A DNA stretch of 64,000 nt from VFMC01 sp040380855 (GCA_040380855.1 JBEIIG010000013.1:1-64000), one strand, 5' to 3'. Counted from the first letter of the stretch, positions 1 through 8,774 are shown. The notes: a model not told the origin generated them from the sequence alone. Made by a program: numbers and translations.

Positions 1-1
1 A

Positions 2-334
2 TCACTCACACGACCCGTCACACTCGATCACCACCGCAGCCGACGACACGCCAGCACCCGACAACGACGCGCACTACGCGCCATGTACCGCACCTGCGCA
101 ATCCCCGGCTGCACACGACACATGTCGATCACCGAAGCACACCACATCCACCACTGGGAACACGGCGGCAACACCAACCTGGGCAACCTGCTCCCACTCT
201 GCCGACACCACCACGACCGACTCCACCAAGAGGGCTGGCACCTCACCATGGGCGCCGACCGATCCATCACCGTGCACGCACGCGACGGAACCCTCCTCAT
301 GAGCACGGGGCCGCCCGCGCAGCAGTGGGCGTGA
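2..334 (+). CDS. HNH endonuclease domain protein, 13E12/DUF222 type (5' truncated)
   Basis: The frame is open from base 2 to the TGA at 332-334, so this is the C-terminal end of a gene that starts outside the window. The visible part holds an HNH nuclease fold. A Cys pair (CAIPGC) is followed by EAHHIHHW, then an Asn-rich turn and LCRHHHDRLH, which gives the metal and catalytic histidines. DUF222/13E12 proteins are multicopy in actinobacteria and end in this domain. Function beyond a putative DNA nuclease is not established. The next gene converges from the opposite strand. Confidence 0.8.
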   Translation, partial: SLTRPVTLDHHRSRRHASTRQRRALRAMYRTCAIPGCTRHMSITEAHHIHHWEHGGNTNLGNLLPLCRHHHDRLHQEGWHLTMGADRSITVHARDGTLLMSTGPPAQQWA

Positions 335-411
335 GTCTGGCATCGACGGGGCGCTGCGCCGGGGCGCTGCGATGGGTGCTGCGATGGCCCGTTGCGATGG
401 TCCGCTCGGGG

Positions 412-1644
412 TCAGTTACGTGGCACCTTGATCCAGGGCAGGTCCTTGTCGACGCGGGGCTCGCCGGGCAGGCCGAGCACCTGCTCGCCCAGGATGTTGC
501 GCATGATCTCGCTGGTGCCGCCTTCGATCGAGTTGGCGCGGGCGCGCAGGAAGGCGTGACGGATCCCGTGCTCGAGGCCGTCGACCGAGAGGTTCTCGGG
601 GCGACGGAACGTGTAGTCGTAGCCCACCATCCCTTCGGCACCCAGCAGGTCGATGCCGAATTCGCTCACCTTCTTGTTGAAATCGGCAAGCGCCAGTTTG
701 GCGATCGAACCCTCGGGCCCAGGGTTGCCCGCCTTGGCGGCTGCGCTGGCCCGGGCGTTGGTGAGCCGCAGCGTCTCCGAGACGCAGTAGAGGCGCATCA
801 ACTGATCGCGTCGGGCAGCGTCGCGTTCGTCACCCGGCAGTTCACGCCAGAGGTCGATCACCACGTCCATCGGGCCGCGACGACGCGAACCGCTGCCCGA
901 GCCGATCGACACCCGCTCGTTCATCAGCGTCGTGAGCGCCACGCGCCACCCTTCGCCCTCGGCGCCGATGCGCATCGTGTCGGGCACCCGAGCATCGGTC
1001 ATGTAGACCTCGTTGAACTCGGCCTCGCCGGTGATCTGGCGAAGCGGGCGCACCTCGACACCGGGCGAGCGCATGTCGAGGGCGAAGTACGTGAGCCCCT
1101 TGTGCTTGGGCTGGTCGGGGTCGGTGCGGGTCACCAACATGCCCCAGTCGCCGAGATGGGCGAGGGTGTTCCACACCTTCTGGCCGTTCACCACCCATTC
1201 GTCGCCGTCGCGCACCGCACGCGTGCCGAGCCCGGCGAAGTCGGACCCTGCACCGGGCTCACTGAACAACTGGCACCACCGCTCCTCGCCGGTGAACATC
1301 GGGCGGAGGAAGCGGTGTTTCTGCTCGTCGGTGCCGTGGGTGACGATGGTGGGGCCCGCGAGGGCGATGAAGAAGGTCGACGGGTCCTGGGCCTTTGCGC
1401 CGGCGGCCCGCACCCGTTCCTCCACCAGGCGGTTCAGATCGGGTCGTACGCCGAGGCCGCCGAACCCGGACGGGAAGTGCACCCAGGCCAGGCCGTGGTC
1501 GTAGCGGGCGCCGCGGAACGTCCGGTCGTCGACCGATCGCGGGTCGCAACTCGCGAGCAGTCGCTCGAGGGCTTCGTCCACCCTGGCCCGATCGGGATCG
1601 TGGGAGGTGTCGATGTGCGGGGAGGACAGAGCGGTATCGGCCAT
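412..1644 (-). CDS. acyl-CoA dehydrogenase family protein
   Basis: A 410-residue flavoprotein of the acyl-CoA dehydrogenase superfamily, predicted to introduce an alpha,beta double bond into an acyl-CoA with FAD as cofactor. Visible hallmarks are the substrate and FAD segment CQLFSEPGAGSD, the NGQKVWNT strand near the middle, and the C-terminal IEGGTSEIMRNILGEQVLGLP segment typical of the family. The ATG at 1644 gives normal family length; longer upstream reading is in a divergent promoter region and was rejected. The substrate is not predictable, but neighbouring P450 and acyl-CoA genes suggest lipid or terpenoid catabolism. Confidence 0.9.
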   Translation of the reverse strand: MADTALSSPHIDTSHDPDRARVDEALERLLASCDPRSVDDRTFRGARYDHGLAWVHFPSGFGGLGVRPDLNRLVEERVRAAGAKAQDPSTFFIALAGPTIVTHGTDEQKHRFLRPMFTGEERWCQLFSEPGAGSDFAGLGTRAVRDGDEWVVNGQKVWNTLAHLGDWGMLVTRTDPDQPKHKGLTYFALDMRSPGVEVRPLRQITGEAEFNEVYMTDARVPDTMRIGAEGEGWRVALTTLMNERVSIGSGSGSRRRGPMDVVIDLWRELPGDERDAARRDQLMRLYCVSETLRLTNARASAAAKAGNPGPEGSIAKLALADFNKKVSEFGIDLLGAEGMVGYDYTFRRPENLSVDGLEHGIRHAFLRARANSIEGGTSEIMRNILGEQVLGLPGEPRVDKDLPWIKVPRN

Positions 1645-1845
1645 ACCGCAGTCTCGCGAGCCGCTGCCGAGGCGATCAACATGTGTATCGCCTGGCGGAG
1701 TCGACCAACAGTTCGGTACGAATTCCTTCGTGCGCATCGACGCTGTTTCCGGACGGTCACGGAACGTGGCGCGCACCCGCACTACATAGGCGTCCGCTCC
1801 GAATCCGGTCGGAGTGGCGACGGCACCGAGGATGAGGTAGCCCGT

Positions 1846-3687
1846 ATGGACCGACGTGAGTTCTTGAAGACGAGCGCAGCAGCAGTTGCGGGCTCGTCGC
1901 TGTTCGCACTGATCCAGTCGGGTCGCCTGGTGCACGCAGGTGCGGTACCGCCGTCGACTGCTGGCACAGGCCCCTATGGGCCGCTGGCGGCCACCGCCGA
2001 CCCGAACGGGTTGCTGCTCCCTGCAGGGTTCACCTCGCGGGTGGTGGCGGTCGGCGGTGAACTGGTGGGCGGCACCGAGTTCCTCTGGCCGCCCCGCTCC
2101 GACGGCGCCGGTACCGTCGCCACCGACGACGGTGGTTGGATCGTGATCAGCAACAGCAACCTGGTGTCGCTCGTCCCGCCCGGCGTGGGGTCGGTTTCGG
2201 CCATCGAGTTCGCGCCCGATGGCGCGGTGCGCGGGGCCTACTCGATCCTCACCGGCTCGCAGGGCAACAGCGGCGGCTGCGTGACGCCCTGGGGAACCTG
2301 GCTCAGCTGTGAAGAAGACGGATTCACCGATCGCGGCGCTGTCTGGGAGTGCGACATCCGCGGCGGTGGTGCTGCTCTCCGCCCGAAACTCGGGCTGTTC
2401 AGCCACGAGGCGGTGACGGTCGACCCCGACGACGGTCGGCTCTATCTCACCCAGCCGCATCCCGCAGGTCTGCTCTACCGGTTCACGCCGGTGGCCGAGG
2501 GGGATCTGTCGGACGGGACGCTCGAGGCGTGCATCGTTGCCGACGACGGCTCGGTGACGTGGGGGCTGGTCGCCGACCCCACCGCGCAGACCGCCAAGAC
2601 ACGCGACCAGGTGCCGGGGGCGCGGGTGTTCCCCGGTGGCGGTGGCGCCGTGGTGCACGGCGGATGGCTGTACTTCACGAGCAAGACCGATCACTCCGTC
2701 CACGGAATCGACCTCGCCGCGCAGCGGTACCGACTCATCTGGAAGGGAAACCCCGAGGCGTCGGGGGTCGGTGCAGCGGTGCTGTCCGGCTGCGACACCT
2801 TGGCGGTGCACACCCGTTCGGGCGACCTGCTCATCGCCGAGGACGGCGCCGACATGGACATCGCCGTCATGACCAATCAAGGCGAGGTGGCGCCGCTCGT
2901 GCGAGTGCTGGGCGCCGGCGCCGGGGCGACGCGGGTGAGCGGTGTCGCGTTCGACCCGACCGGAACCCGCCTCTACCTGTCGGCCCCGAGGGCTGTCACG
3001 CCGCGCTCGGTCGGCGAGGTCGTGTCGGGCCAGGATCCGGCCGACTTCGGTGGCGGCATCGTGTACGAGGTGAGCGGACCGTTCCGTGGTGACCCGGTGC
3101 CGCAGCCCACCACCACGGTGCCCGTCACCGCTGCGCCGACCACGGTGCCGGTGACCGCTGCACCGTCGACCGTGCCCGTCACTGTTCCGCCCACGACGCT
3201 CGCTGCACCACCCACGAGCCTCGCGCCTGCCTCGTCGGACTCGGGTGGGAGCGTTGCCGGGTTCGTCGGCGGCGGACTGCTCGCCGTCGCACTCGCCGGT
3301 GGATACACCCTGTTCCGCACGATGCGCAATCGCCCGGAGCCGCCGATGGAGGAGGAGATCGAGGTCGTCGACGACACGCCGCCGCCCGCCCCGGAGCCGG
3401 TGCAGGCGACTCCCGCTGTCGTGCCCGAGGCCGTGCCCGGCGACGACCCTGCACCCACCTTCGCTGATGCAGACGACGACGAATCGTCATTCCGGTCTCT
3501 GCTCGATCCGGCCGATCAAGGCCGACCCGAGGCGGTGGTGCTCTACCAGCGCCAAGGGGGCGGCGTCGGCGACTCGAGCAACACCCGGTCGCTGCTCGAG
3601 GAAGAAGCCGAGCGCCTGGCGACACCGATCCAGTGGACGGCCGACAGCGACGATCAACGACCGGGGAGCGACACCGCGACGAAGTGA
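1846..3687 (+). CDS. Tat-exported PhoX-like (DUF839) protein with C-terminal membrane anchor
   Basis: A 613-residue protein beginning MDRREFLKTSAAAVAGSS, a twin-arginine signal (RREFLK) followed by a hydrophobic stretch. Residues about 40-420 resemble the PhoX/DUF839 beta-propeller family, which includes calcium- and iron-dependent alkaline phosphatases. A Thr/Pro/Val/Ala-rich linker (about 420-465) precedes a predicted membrane helix (about 468-488) and an acidic cytoplasmic tail of roughly 120 residues. The tail and anchor are unusual for PhoX. GAGGT just upstream supports the ATG at 1846. Phosphatase activity is inferred from the family only; other DUF839 proteins have unknown function. 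Confidence 0.8.
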   Translation: MDRREFLKTSAAAVAGSSLFALIQSGRLVHAGAVPPSTAGTGPYGPLAATADPNGLLLPAGFTSRVVAVGGELVGGTEFLWPPRSDGAGTVATDDGGWIVISNSNLVSLVPPGVGSVSAIEFAPDGAVRGAYSILTGSQGNSGGCVTPWGTWLSCEEDGFTDRGAVWECDIRGGGAALRPKLGLFSHEAVTVDPDDGRLYLTQPHPAGLLYRFTPVAEGDLSDGTLEACIVADDGSVTWGLVADPTAQTAKTRDQVPGARVFPGGGGAVVHGGWLYFTSKTDHSVHGIDLAAQRYRLIWKGNPEASGVGAAVLSGCDTLAVHTRSGDLLIAEDGADMDIAVMTNQGEVAPLVRVLGAGAGATRVSGVAFDPTGTRLYLSAPRAVTPRSVGEVVSGQDPADFGGGIVYEVSGPFRGDPVPQPTTTVPVTAAPTTVPVTAAPSTVPVTVPPTTLAAPPTSLAPASSDSGGSVAGFVGGGLLAVALAGGYTLFRTMRNRPEPPMEEEIEVVDDTPPPAPEPVQATPAVVPEAVPGDDPAPTFADADDDESSFRSLLDPADQGRPEAVVLYQRQGGGVGDSSNTRSLLEEEAERLATPIQWTADSDDQRPGSDTATK

Positions 3688-3713
3688 TCGACGGGCACAC
3701 CGGCGTTGCCGCC

Positions 3714-3719
3714 TACGCT
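3714..3719 (+). promoter_or_regulatory. -10 hexamer TACGCT, leaderless start of P450
   Basis: TACGCT lies exactly seven bases before the ATG at 3727. This matches the actinobacterial TANNNT -10 element placed so that transcription would begin at or next to the start codon. It also favours ATG 3727 over the in-frame TTG at 3706. Confidence 0.5.
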
Positions 3720-3726
3720 CGCCTCG

Positions 3727-4950
3727 ATGGGTTCGCACGATGACCTGCTCGCACGGTTCGATGTCGCCGATCCTGCGTTCATCGCCGACCCCTACCCGTT
3801 CCTGAACGAGTTGCGCGAGGCCACGCCCATCGTGTGGAACGAGGGCACTCAGCAGTGGATGCTCACCCGGTTCGCCGATGCGCACGAGACCCTGCGCGAT
3901 CGCCGACTCGGACGTGCCTACAACCATCGCTATACCCATGCCGAGTTCGGTCGCGCCGAACCCGATCCGCGCTGGAGCCGATTCCACGAGCACGAACGAT
4001 GGTCGCTGCTGTGCCTCGAACCTCCCGACCACACGCGGCTCCGACGACTGATCGCGAAGGTGTTCACGCCGTCGGCCGTGGCCGCGCTCCGACCCACCAT
4101 CGAGGGCTTCGCAGCGGAACTGGTCGAGCACTGCGCTGCCGCCGATTCGTTCGATCTCATCAGCCAGTACGCGCAGCCCTACTCGGTGGCGGTCATCTGC
4201 TCGATGCTCGGCGTGCCTCGCACCGACACGCAACTGCTGCTCGACTGGTCGCATGCGATCGTGAAGATGTACGAGCTGTCGACCACCGACGATGTGAGGG
4301 CTGCCGCCGATCGCGCTGCGGGCGAATACATCGACTACACCCGGGCGCTCATCGCCGACAAGCGCAGGTCGCCCGACGGTCTGCTCGTCTCGGCACTCGC
4401 CGGGGTGGTCGACGACGGCGAGCGGCTGAGCGACGACGAGATCGTGTCGACCACGATGGTGCTGCTCGAAGCCGGTCACGAAGCGACGGTCAACACCCTG
4501 GGCAACGGGGTGCGGGCGCTGATGCACCACCGCGACCAGTGGGAGCGGCTCGTCCGTGGTGAGGTGGATGCCCGTACCGCCGTGGAGGAGATGCTGCGCT
4601 GGGACTCGCCGCTGCAGTTGTTCGAACGCTGGGTGCTCGAACCAGGGGTGGAGATCGCCGGGCAGCAACTCGCCGTCGGCGACGAGGTGGCCATGCTGTT
4701 CGGAGCAGCCGAGCGCGATCCACGTCGCTTCGCCGAGGCCGACCGATTCGACATCGGGCGGGGCGACACGGCACACATCGGCTTCGGCGGCGGCATCCAC
4801 TTCTGCGTCGGAGCCCCACTGGCGCGCCAGGAGATCGAGGTGTCGTTGCGCACGCTCGTCAGCCGCCTGCCCGACCTGCACCTGGTGGCCGAACCCACCT
4901 ACCACCCCACGTTCGTCATTCGTGGTCTCACGGCGCTGCAGGTCGCCTGA
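3727..4950 (+). CDS. cytochrome P450
   Basis: A 407-residue soluble bacterial class I P450. It shows the I-helix oxygen-activation motif AGHEAT, the K-helix ExxR in EEMLRWDSP, and the heme-binding loop FGGGIHFCVGAPLARQE with its Cys ligand. It needs a ferredoxin and reductase, neither of which is in the window. Hydroxylation of a lipid, terpenoid or steroid-like substrate is plausible but unproven. Three bases separate its stop from the next gene, so the two are probably co-transcribed. The start was chosen by family length and the -10 element at 3714. Confidence 0.92.
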   Translation: MGSHDDLLARFDVADPAFIADPYPFLNELREATPIVWNEGTQQWMLTRFADAHETLRDRRLGRAYNHRYTHAEFGRAEPDPRWSRFHEHERWSLLCLEPPDHTRLRRLIAKVFTPSAVAALRPTIEGFAAELVEHCAAADSFDLISQYAQPYSVAVICSMLGVPRTDTQLLLDWSHAIVKMYELSTTDDVRAAADRAAGEYIDYTRALIADKRRSPDGLLVSALAGVVDDGERLSDDEIVSTTMVLLEAGHEATVNTLGNGVRALMHHRDQWERLVRGEVDARTAVEEMLRWDSPLQLFERWVLEPGVEIAGQQLAVGDEVAMLFGAAERDPRRFAEADRFDIGRGDTAHIGFGGGIHFCVGAPLARQEIEVSLRTLVSRLPDLHLVAEPTYHPTFVIRGLTALQVA

Positions 4951-4953
4951 GCG

Positions 4954-5994
4954 ATGGAGGTGCGAGCCGACCTGCTGACAGCGCAGCGCGACGCGTGGGA
5001 CGACCTCGTGCGGCCCGGGCCGTGCCTCAGCGGTGAGGCGCGGCGCGAACTCGCGCTGACCGCGCTCGCCGCGCTGACCTCGGCTGAACCGTTACCGCCG
5101 TGGGTGGCGCCGTCGACGCTCGCCGACGTGCTGCCGCACCGCAGCGCTGCCCCGACGCGAGCACACGATGCGGTGTACCGCATCGCCGCCCACGCCGGCA
5201 CGTTGACGATCGACTGGTACAACGCGATCACCACCGAGGTGGGCGAACTGGCCTATGTCGAACTGGTGGCCCTCACCTGCACCGTGGCGGCCGTCTGGTC
5301 GTTCCGGCGTAGTGCAGGCCTCGATCCGTGGCCGCTCGGCGATCCCGTCGTCGGTGCGCCGACGGGCCGTGTGGCCGATCAGGTGGTGCACCCGGCGTTG
5401 AACTGGGTGCCGGTTGCGGCGCCCGCCGATCAACGCGCCGCGGTGGTGCAGGCATTCACCGCCCTGCCCAGCGAGCACACCCGCACGTGGCGGCTCGCCG
5501 ACGCCCAGTACATCCCCGATCTCGAGATGGTCGACCCGCGCTGGACGCGTGGGCCGCTGAGCCGCCCCCAGATGGAACTCGTGGCCACTCGCGTGGCGCA
5601 GTTGCGGCAGTGCTTCTTTTGAACGGTGTCGCACGCAGGCATGCTCAGTTGGAGCGGCCAGGTCGAGGGCGACGAGGTCGACCTCGTCGCCCTCGGGCGC
5701 GGCGAGGCAGGCACGTCGGTACCGCTGGCCGCCGAGTTGCACGCGTTCGCTGCGGCCGCGGTCGGTCATGACGAGGCCGAGTTGGTGCAGCGTCGGGCCG
5801 CCCTGATCGCAGCGGCCGGAGGTGGCCGAACGGGTGCCGATGCGATGGTCGACGCAGCAGCAGTGGTGGCGAACTTCGAGATGATGACCCGGCTCGCCGA
5901 CGGGACGGGGGCACGCTTCGCCGACGAGGTGACGGCCGAACGGGCAGCGCTCGCCAGCGCGCTCGGCGCGTCGGACCTCACCTCGAAGCGCTGA
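4954..5994 (+). CDS. AhpD-like/carboxymuconolactone decarboxylase-fold protein, probable selenoprotein (TGA at 5620-5622 read as Sec)
   Basis: Two open stretches in one frame (4954-5622 and 5623-5994) are separated only by TGA. Translating it as selenocysteine gives 346 residues. The junction reads QCFF-U-TVSHAG, with a Glu twelve residues before the Cys: E-x11-C-x2-U-x3-H. This reproduces the AhpD-type active site E-x11-C-x2-C-x3-H with Sec replacing the second Cys. Coding bias continues through the TGA, and a SECIS-like hairpin follows it. Predicted role: thiol/selenol peroxidase or related redox enzyme. It sits three bases after a P450 gene. No Sec machinery is in the window, so a recent nonsense mutation or assembly error is the alternative. 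The 3' end overlaps the convergent stress-protein gene by 17 bases. Confidence 0.75.
5638..5659 (+). promoter_or_regulatory. candidate bacterial SECIS hairpin
   Basis: Downstream of the in-frame TGA the sequence can fold as follows: GGC (5638-5640) pairs with GCC (5657-5659), A5641 is bulged, U5642 pairs with G5656, and GCUC (5643-5646) pairs with GAGC (5652-5655). The loop is AGUUG. The loop starts 25 nt after the TGA and carries G as its second base, which fits the general description of bacterial SECIS elements (short stem, small apical loop with an early G, about 16-37 nt after UGA). No folding program was run. Confidence 0.55.
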
Positions 5995-7273
5995 CCTCGG
6001 CCGGCGTGTCGCAGGGGATGATCACGAGCGGGCAGTCGACCTGCTGCACCGCGTTCTCGCTCACCGACCCGAGCAGGAGCGATGCGATACGGCCGTGGTG
6101 ATGGCGGCCGATCACCACCATCGATGCGCCCTGGCTCTGCTTGCCGATGGCGGTCACCGTGCCGCCCTCGGCGACGATCGTCTCGACGATCAACGTCGGA
6201 TGTGCGGCCGCGATCGCAGCGACCACGGTGGCGGCTTCGTCGAGCGCGGCCTGGCGGCACGCTTCGATGTCGGGCCAGATGGGGTAGCCGTACATCGAGG
6301 CCGGCCCGACGGGGATCTGCCAGGTGTGCAGCACCTGCAGGATGGCTCCCACGCGGTCGGCTTCGGCAGCAGCCCATTCGACGGCCGGACGCGAGGCAGC
6401 GAAGGTGTCGATCGCCACCACGACGCGCTTGCGCATGTCGGCGAGCGGAGCCTCGTCGGCGACGGGCGCTCCACTCGGTGCGGGGGCCTCGGGTTCGGCC
6501 GGATGGAGCATCAGGATCGGCACCGGGCTGTGACGCAGCACGCGCATCGCCGTGCTGGGCACCGACAGTCGCGCACCGCTCGGGATGCCGCGTGTGGCGA
6601 GGGCCAGCATCGCCACGTCGCCCGACCGGCCGAGGTAGTCCACCAGTGCATCGTCGGCGTTGCCGTACAGCGTGTCGAAGTCGATGCGGTCCGAGTGGGG
6701 GAGCGTCGACGCGACACGCGACAGGTACGCGGTGTCGGCGGCGTCGCTCGCTGCGTGTTCGAGGCCCACCTGGAGCAGGCGCACCGACAGCCCGAGTGTG
6801 GCAGCCACCTGGAGGGCGGCCGGCAGGATCGTCTCGCTCAGGTCGCTGCCGTCGAGGGCGACGGCGAGGACACCGGCTGTGGCGCGCGGTTCGCTGCGGG
6901 GCCCGATGACGACGATCGGCACCTGGGCGTCGCGCACCAGATCGGCGCTGATGCTGCCGAACAGCAACTCGCCCACCGCAGTGCGGCCGTGGCTCCCGAC
7001 ACACCAGAGGCTGTTGCGCCGGGCGAGAACTTCGTCGACGAGGCGACCTTCGATGTCGTCGCTCTCGGTCGTGATCACCCGCATCGCCGTTCCGTCGCTG
7101 TCGCCAGCGAGCGACCGCAGTGCCGCGGCCGTCGTGTTCGCGTAGCGGGGCGACGTGACCGACAGCAGCTCGGTGTCGGCACCGGCTCGCCGGGCGAGGG
7201 CTCGGCCCTGCTCGACCGCGACGAGCGACGCCTCGGAGAAGTCGACCGGGATGATGACGTGTTCGATGGTCAT
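5978..7273 (-). CDS. universal stress protein with three tandem Usp domains
   Basis: A 431-residue cytoplasmic protein made of three UspA-type alpha/beta units. Unit 1 is about residues 1-140 (IEHVIIPVDFSE to GSHGRTAVGELLFGSISADLV), unit 2 about 150-275 (VLAVALDGSD to PVPILMLHP), and unit 3 about 290-430 (VVVAIDTFAASRPAV to VIGRHHHGRIASLLLGSVSENAV). Units 1 and 3 keep the G-x2-G-x9-G-(S/T) ATP-binding-like signature; unit 2 is degenerate. Usually Usp proteins have one or two domains. The role is stress or dormancy survival by family; ligand unknown. Confidence 0.88.
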   Translation of the reverse strand: MTIEHVIIPVDFSEASLVAVEQGRALARRAGADTELLSVTSPRYANTTAAALRSLAGDSDGTAMRVITTESDDIEGRLVDEVLARRNSLWCVGSHGRTAVGELLFGSISADLVRDAQVPIVVIGPRSEPRATAGVLAVALDGSDLSETILPAALQVAATLGLSVRLLQVGLEHAASDAADTAYLSRVASTLPHSDRIDFDTLYGNADDALVDYLGRSGDVAMLALATRGIPSGARLSVPSTAMRVLRHSPVPILMLHPAEPEAPAPSGAPVADEAPLADMRKRVVVAIDTFAASRPAVEWAAAEADRVGAILQVLHTWQIPVGPASMYGYPIWPDIEACRQAALDEAATVVAAIAAAHPTLIVETIVAEGGTVTAIGKQSQGASMVVIGRHHHGRIASLLLGSVSENAVQQVDCPLVIIPCDTPAEVSASR

Positions 7274-7320
7274 GCGGGCACTCTGGCCGACGAAGGACCG
7301 CCTCACAAGGGACCAACGGT

Positions 7321-7428
7321 CCGTCGTGGGTTGCGTCGTGGGTTGCGTCGTGGATCGCGTCGCGGATCGCGTCGCGGATCGCGTCGTGGATCGCGTCGTG
7401 GATCGCGTCGTGGATCGCGTCGTGGAAC
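7321..7428. repeat. 12-bp tandem array (GCGTCGTGGATC type), about nine copies
   Basis: About nine consecutive 12-base units vary only at GTGG/GCGG and ATC/GTT, filling the space between the stress-protein start and the serine hydrolase stop. There are no spacers, so it is not CRISPR. No coding gene covers it. Confidence 0.85.
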
Positions 7429-8676
7429 TCAGTCGACCAGTGCCTGATGCACCATCTGCTTCAGTTGGCTGCGCAGCGGGAGCGAACCCGACGGCAGCAG
7501 TTGCGTCATGAAGACACAGACGAGGTCTTCGACCGGATCGACCCAGAAGAACGTGCTGGCGGCGCCACCCCATCCGAAGTCGCCCACCGAGGCTGGCACC
7601 TTTGCCTTCACCGGGTCGATGGTGACCGAGCCGAGCAGGCCGAAGCCCACGCCGTCGTATGTGGTCTCGCTGAACAGCGGCCGGCCGAACTCGGACAGGT
7701 CGGCGCCGCCGGGCAGGTGGTTGCGGGTCGCGTAGGCGATCGTGCGCGGCGAGAGCAGGCGAACGCCGTCGAGGCCTCCTCGTCCGCGGAGCATCTCGGC
7801 GAAGCGCAGGTAGTCGGCGGTGGTCGAGACGAGACCGCCGCCGCCCGACAGCATCGTCGGCGGGCGCAGCACCGTGACGGTCAGCTCGTCGAGCGCCCGC
7901 AATGTCCCGCTCGGATTCGCGTAGAGGGTGGCGAGTCGCTCGGCATCGTCGGCCGACACCTGGAAGCCGGTGTCGTGCATACCGAGCGGTTCGAAGATGC
8001 GGTTGCGCATCACCGTGTCGAGCGACTGCCCGGTGACCACTTCGATCACCCGTCCGAGCACGTCGGTCGACATCGAGTAGTTCCACTCGCGTCCGGGCTG
8101 GAACACCAGTGGCAGCCGTGCGAGCGCTGCGCACTGCTCGGCCAGACCGTCGGTCCGGGGTGTCGCCGAGTCGAATCCTGCGGCTCGGTACATGGCGTCG
8201 ACCGGATGCGCCTGCATGAACCCGTAGGTGAGCCCCGAGGTGTGGGTGAGCAGATGCCAGATCAGCATCGGTTCGGTGACGGGCTCGAGGCTCGGTGCGG
8301 TGGAGCTGCCCGACCGCCACACGCGTTGCTCGGCGAACTCGGGCAGGAACCGCGCCACCGGATCCTTCAGTTCGAACAGCCCCTCCTCCCACAGCATCAG
8401 TGCCAGCACCGAGGTGATCGGCTTGGTCATCGAGTAGATCCGCCACACCGTCTCGCCGGTACCTGGGTCGCCGGTGACCGGCGCTCCCTGTTCGCGATCG
8501 CGGTGCCCGGCGCTGGCCACGTGGGCGAGGTGGCCACCACGTGCCAGGGCCACCTGCCAACCGGCCAGTTGCCCGCGGTCGACGTAGCCGGTGAACAACC
8601 GGTCGAGCCGGCCGAGCCGGGCTGCGTCGAGGCCGACGTCACCCGGGTCGACGGTGGGTTCGAGTGTTGCTGCCAT
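7429..8676 (-). CDS. beta-lactamase-fold serine hydrolase/esterase
   Basis: A 415-residue member of the class C beta-lactamase/EstB-like serine hydrolases. The nucleophile motif S82-M-T-K85 lies in RIYSMTKPITSV. A Tyr-containing second motif occurs in WNYSMSTDVLG, and WGGAAST takes the place of the third K/H-T/S-G motif, as in esterases of this family rather than true beta-lactamases. No signal peptide is seen. Upstream, ACTGTA on the plus strand (8706-8711) reads TACAGT on the coding strand and an AAAGGA Shine-Dalgarno precedes the ATG, so this gene appears to have a conventional leader. Substrate unknown. Confidence 0.88.
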   Translation of the reverse strand: MAATLEPTVDPGDVGLDAARLGRLDRLFTGYVDRGQLAGWQVALARGGHLAHVASAGHRDREQGAPVTGDPGTGETVWRIYSMTKPITSVLALMLWEEGLFELKDPVARFLPEFAEQRVWRSGSSTAPSLEPVTEPMLIWHLLTHTSGLTYGFMQAHPVDAMYRAAGFDSATPRTDGLAEQCAALARLPLVFQPGREWNYSMSTDVLGRVIEVVTGQSLDTVMRNRIFEPLGMHDTGFQVSADDAERLATLYANPSGTLRALDELTVTVLRPPTMLSGGGGLVSTTADYLRFAEMLRGRGGLDGVRLLSPRTIAYATRNHLPGGADLSEFGRPLFSETTYDGVGFGLLGSVTIDPVKAKVPASVGDFGWGGAASTFFWVDPVEDLVCVFMTQLLPSGSLPLRSQLKQMVHQALVD

Positions 8677-8768
8677 GGCTCGCGTCCTTTCTGTCCGTTG
8701 GCGGGACTGTAGGCCCTGGCCGATGCGGTCGGGTCCTTCGTCCCGGTGTGGCGGCGAGGCCCACCGCG

Positions 8769-8774
8769 TACGAT
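8769..8774 (+). promoter_or_regulatory. -10 hexamer TACGAT, leaderless start of SCO1-like gene
   Basis: TACGAT ends seven bases before the ATG at 8782, the same geometry as at 3714. It supports that ATG over an in-frame start at 8746. Confidence 0.45.

Noticed and set aside
325..1845. Upstream extension of the PhoX-like gene over the acyl-CoA dehydrogenase
   Set aside because: The extension is antisense to a real enzyme; the twin-arginine signal at 1846 and its ribosome-binding site mark the true start.
7321..7428. Possible CRISPR array
   Set aside because: Units are contiguous 12-mers without spacers and there are no cas genes. The arrays at 17.1-18.1 and 34.8-35.3 kb fail for the same reason.
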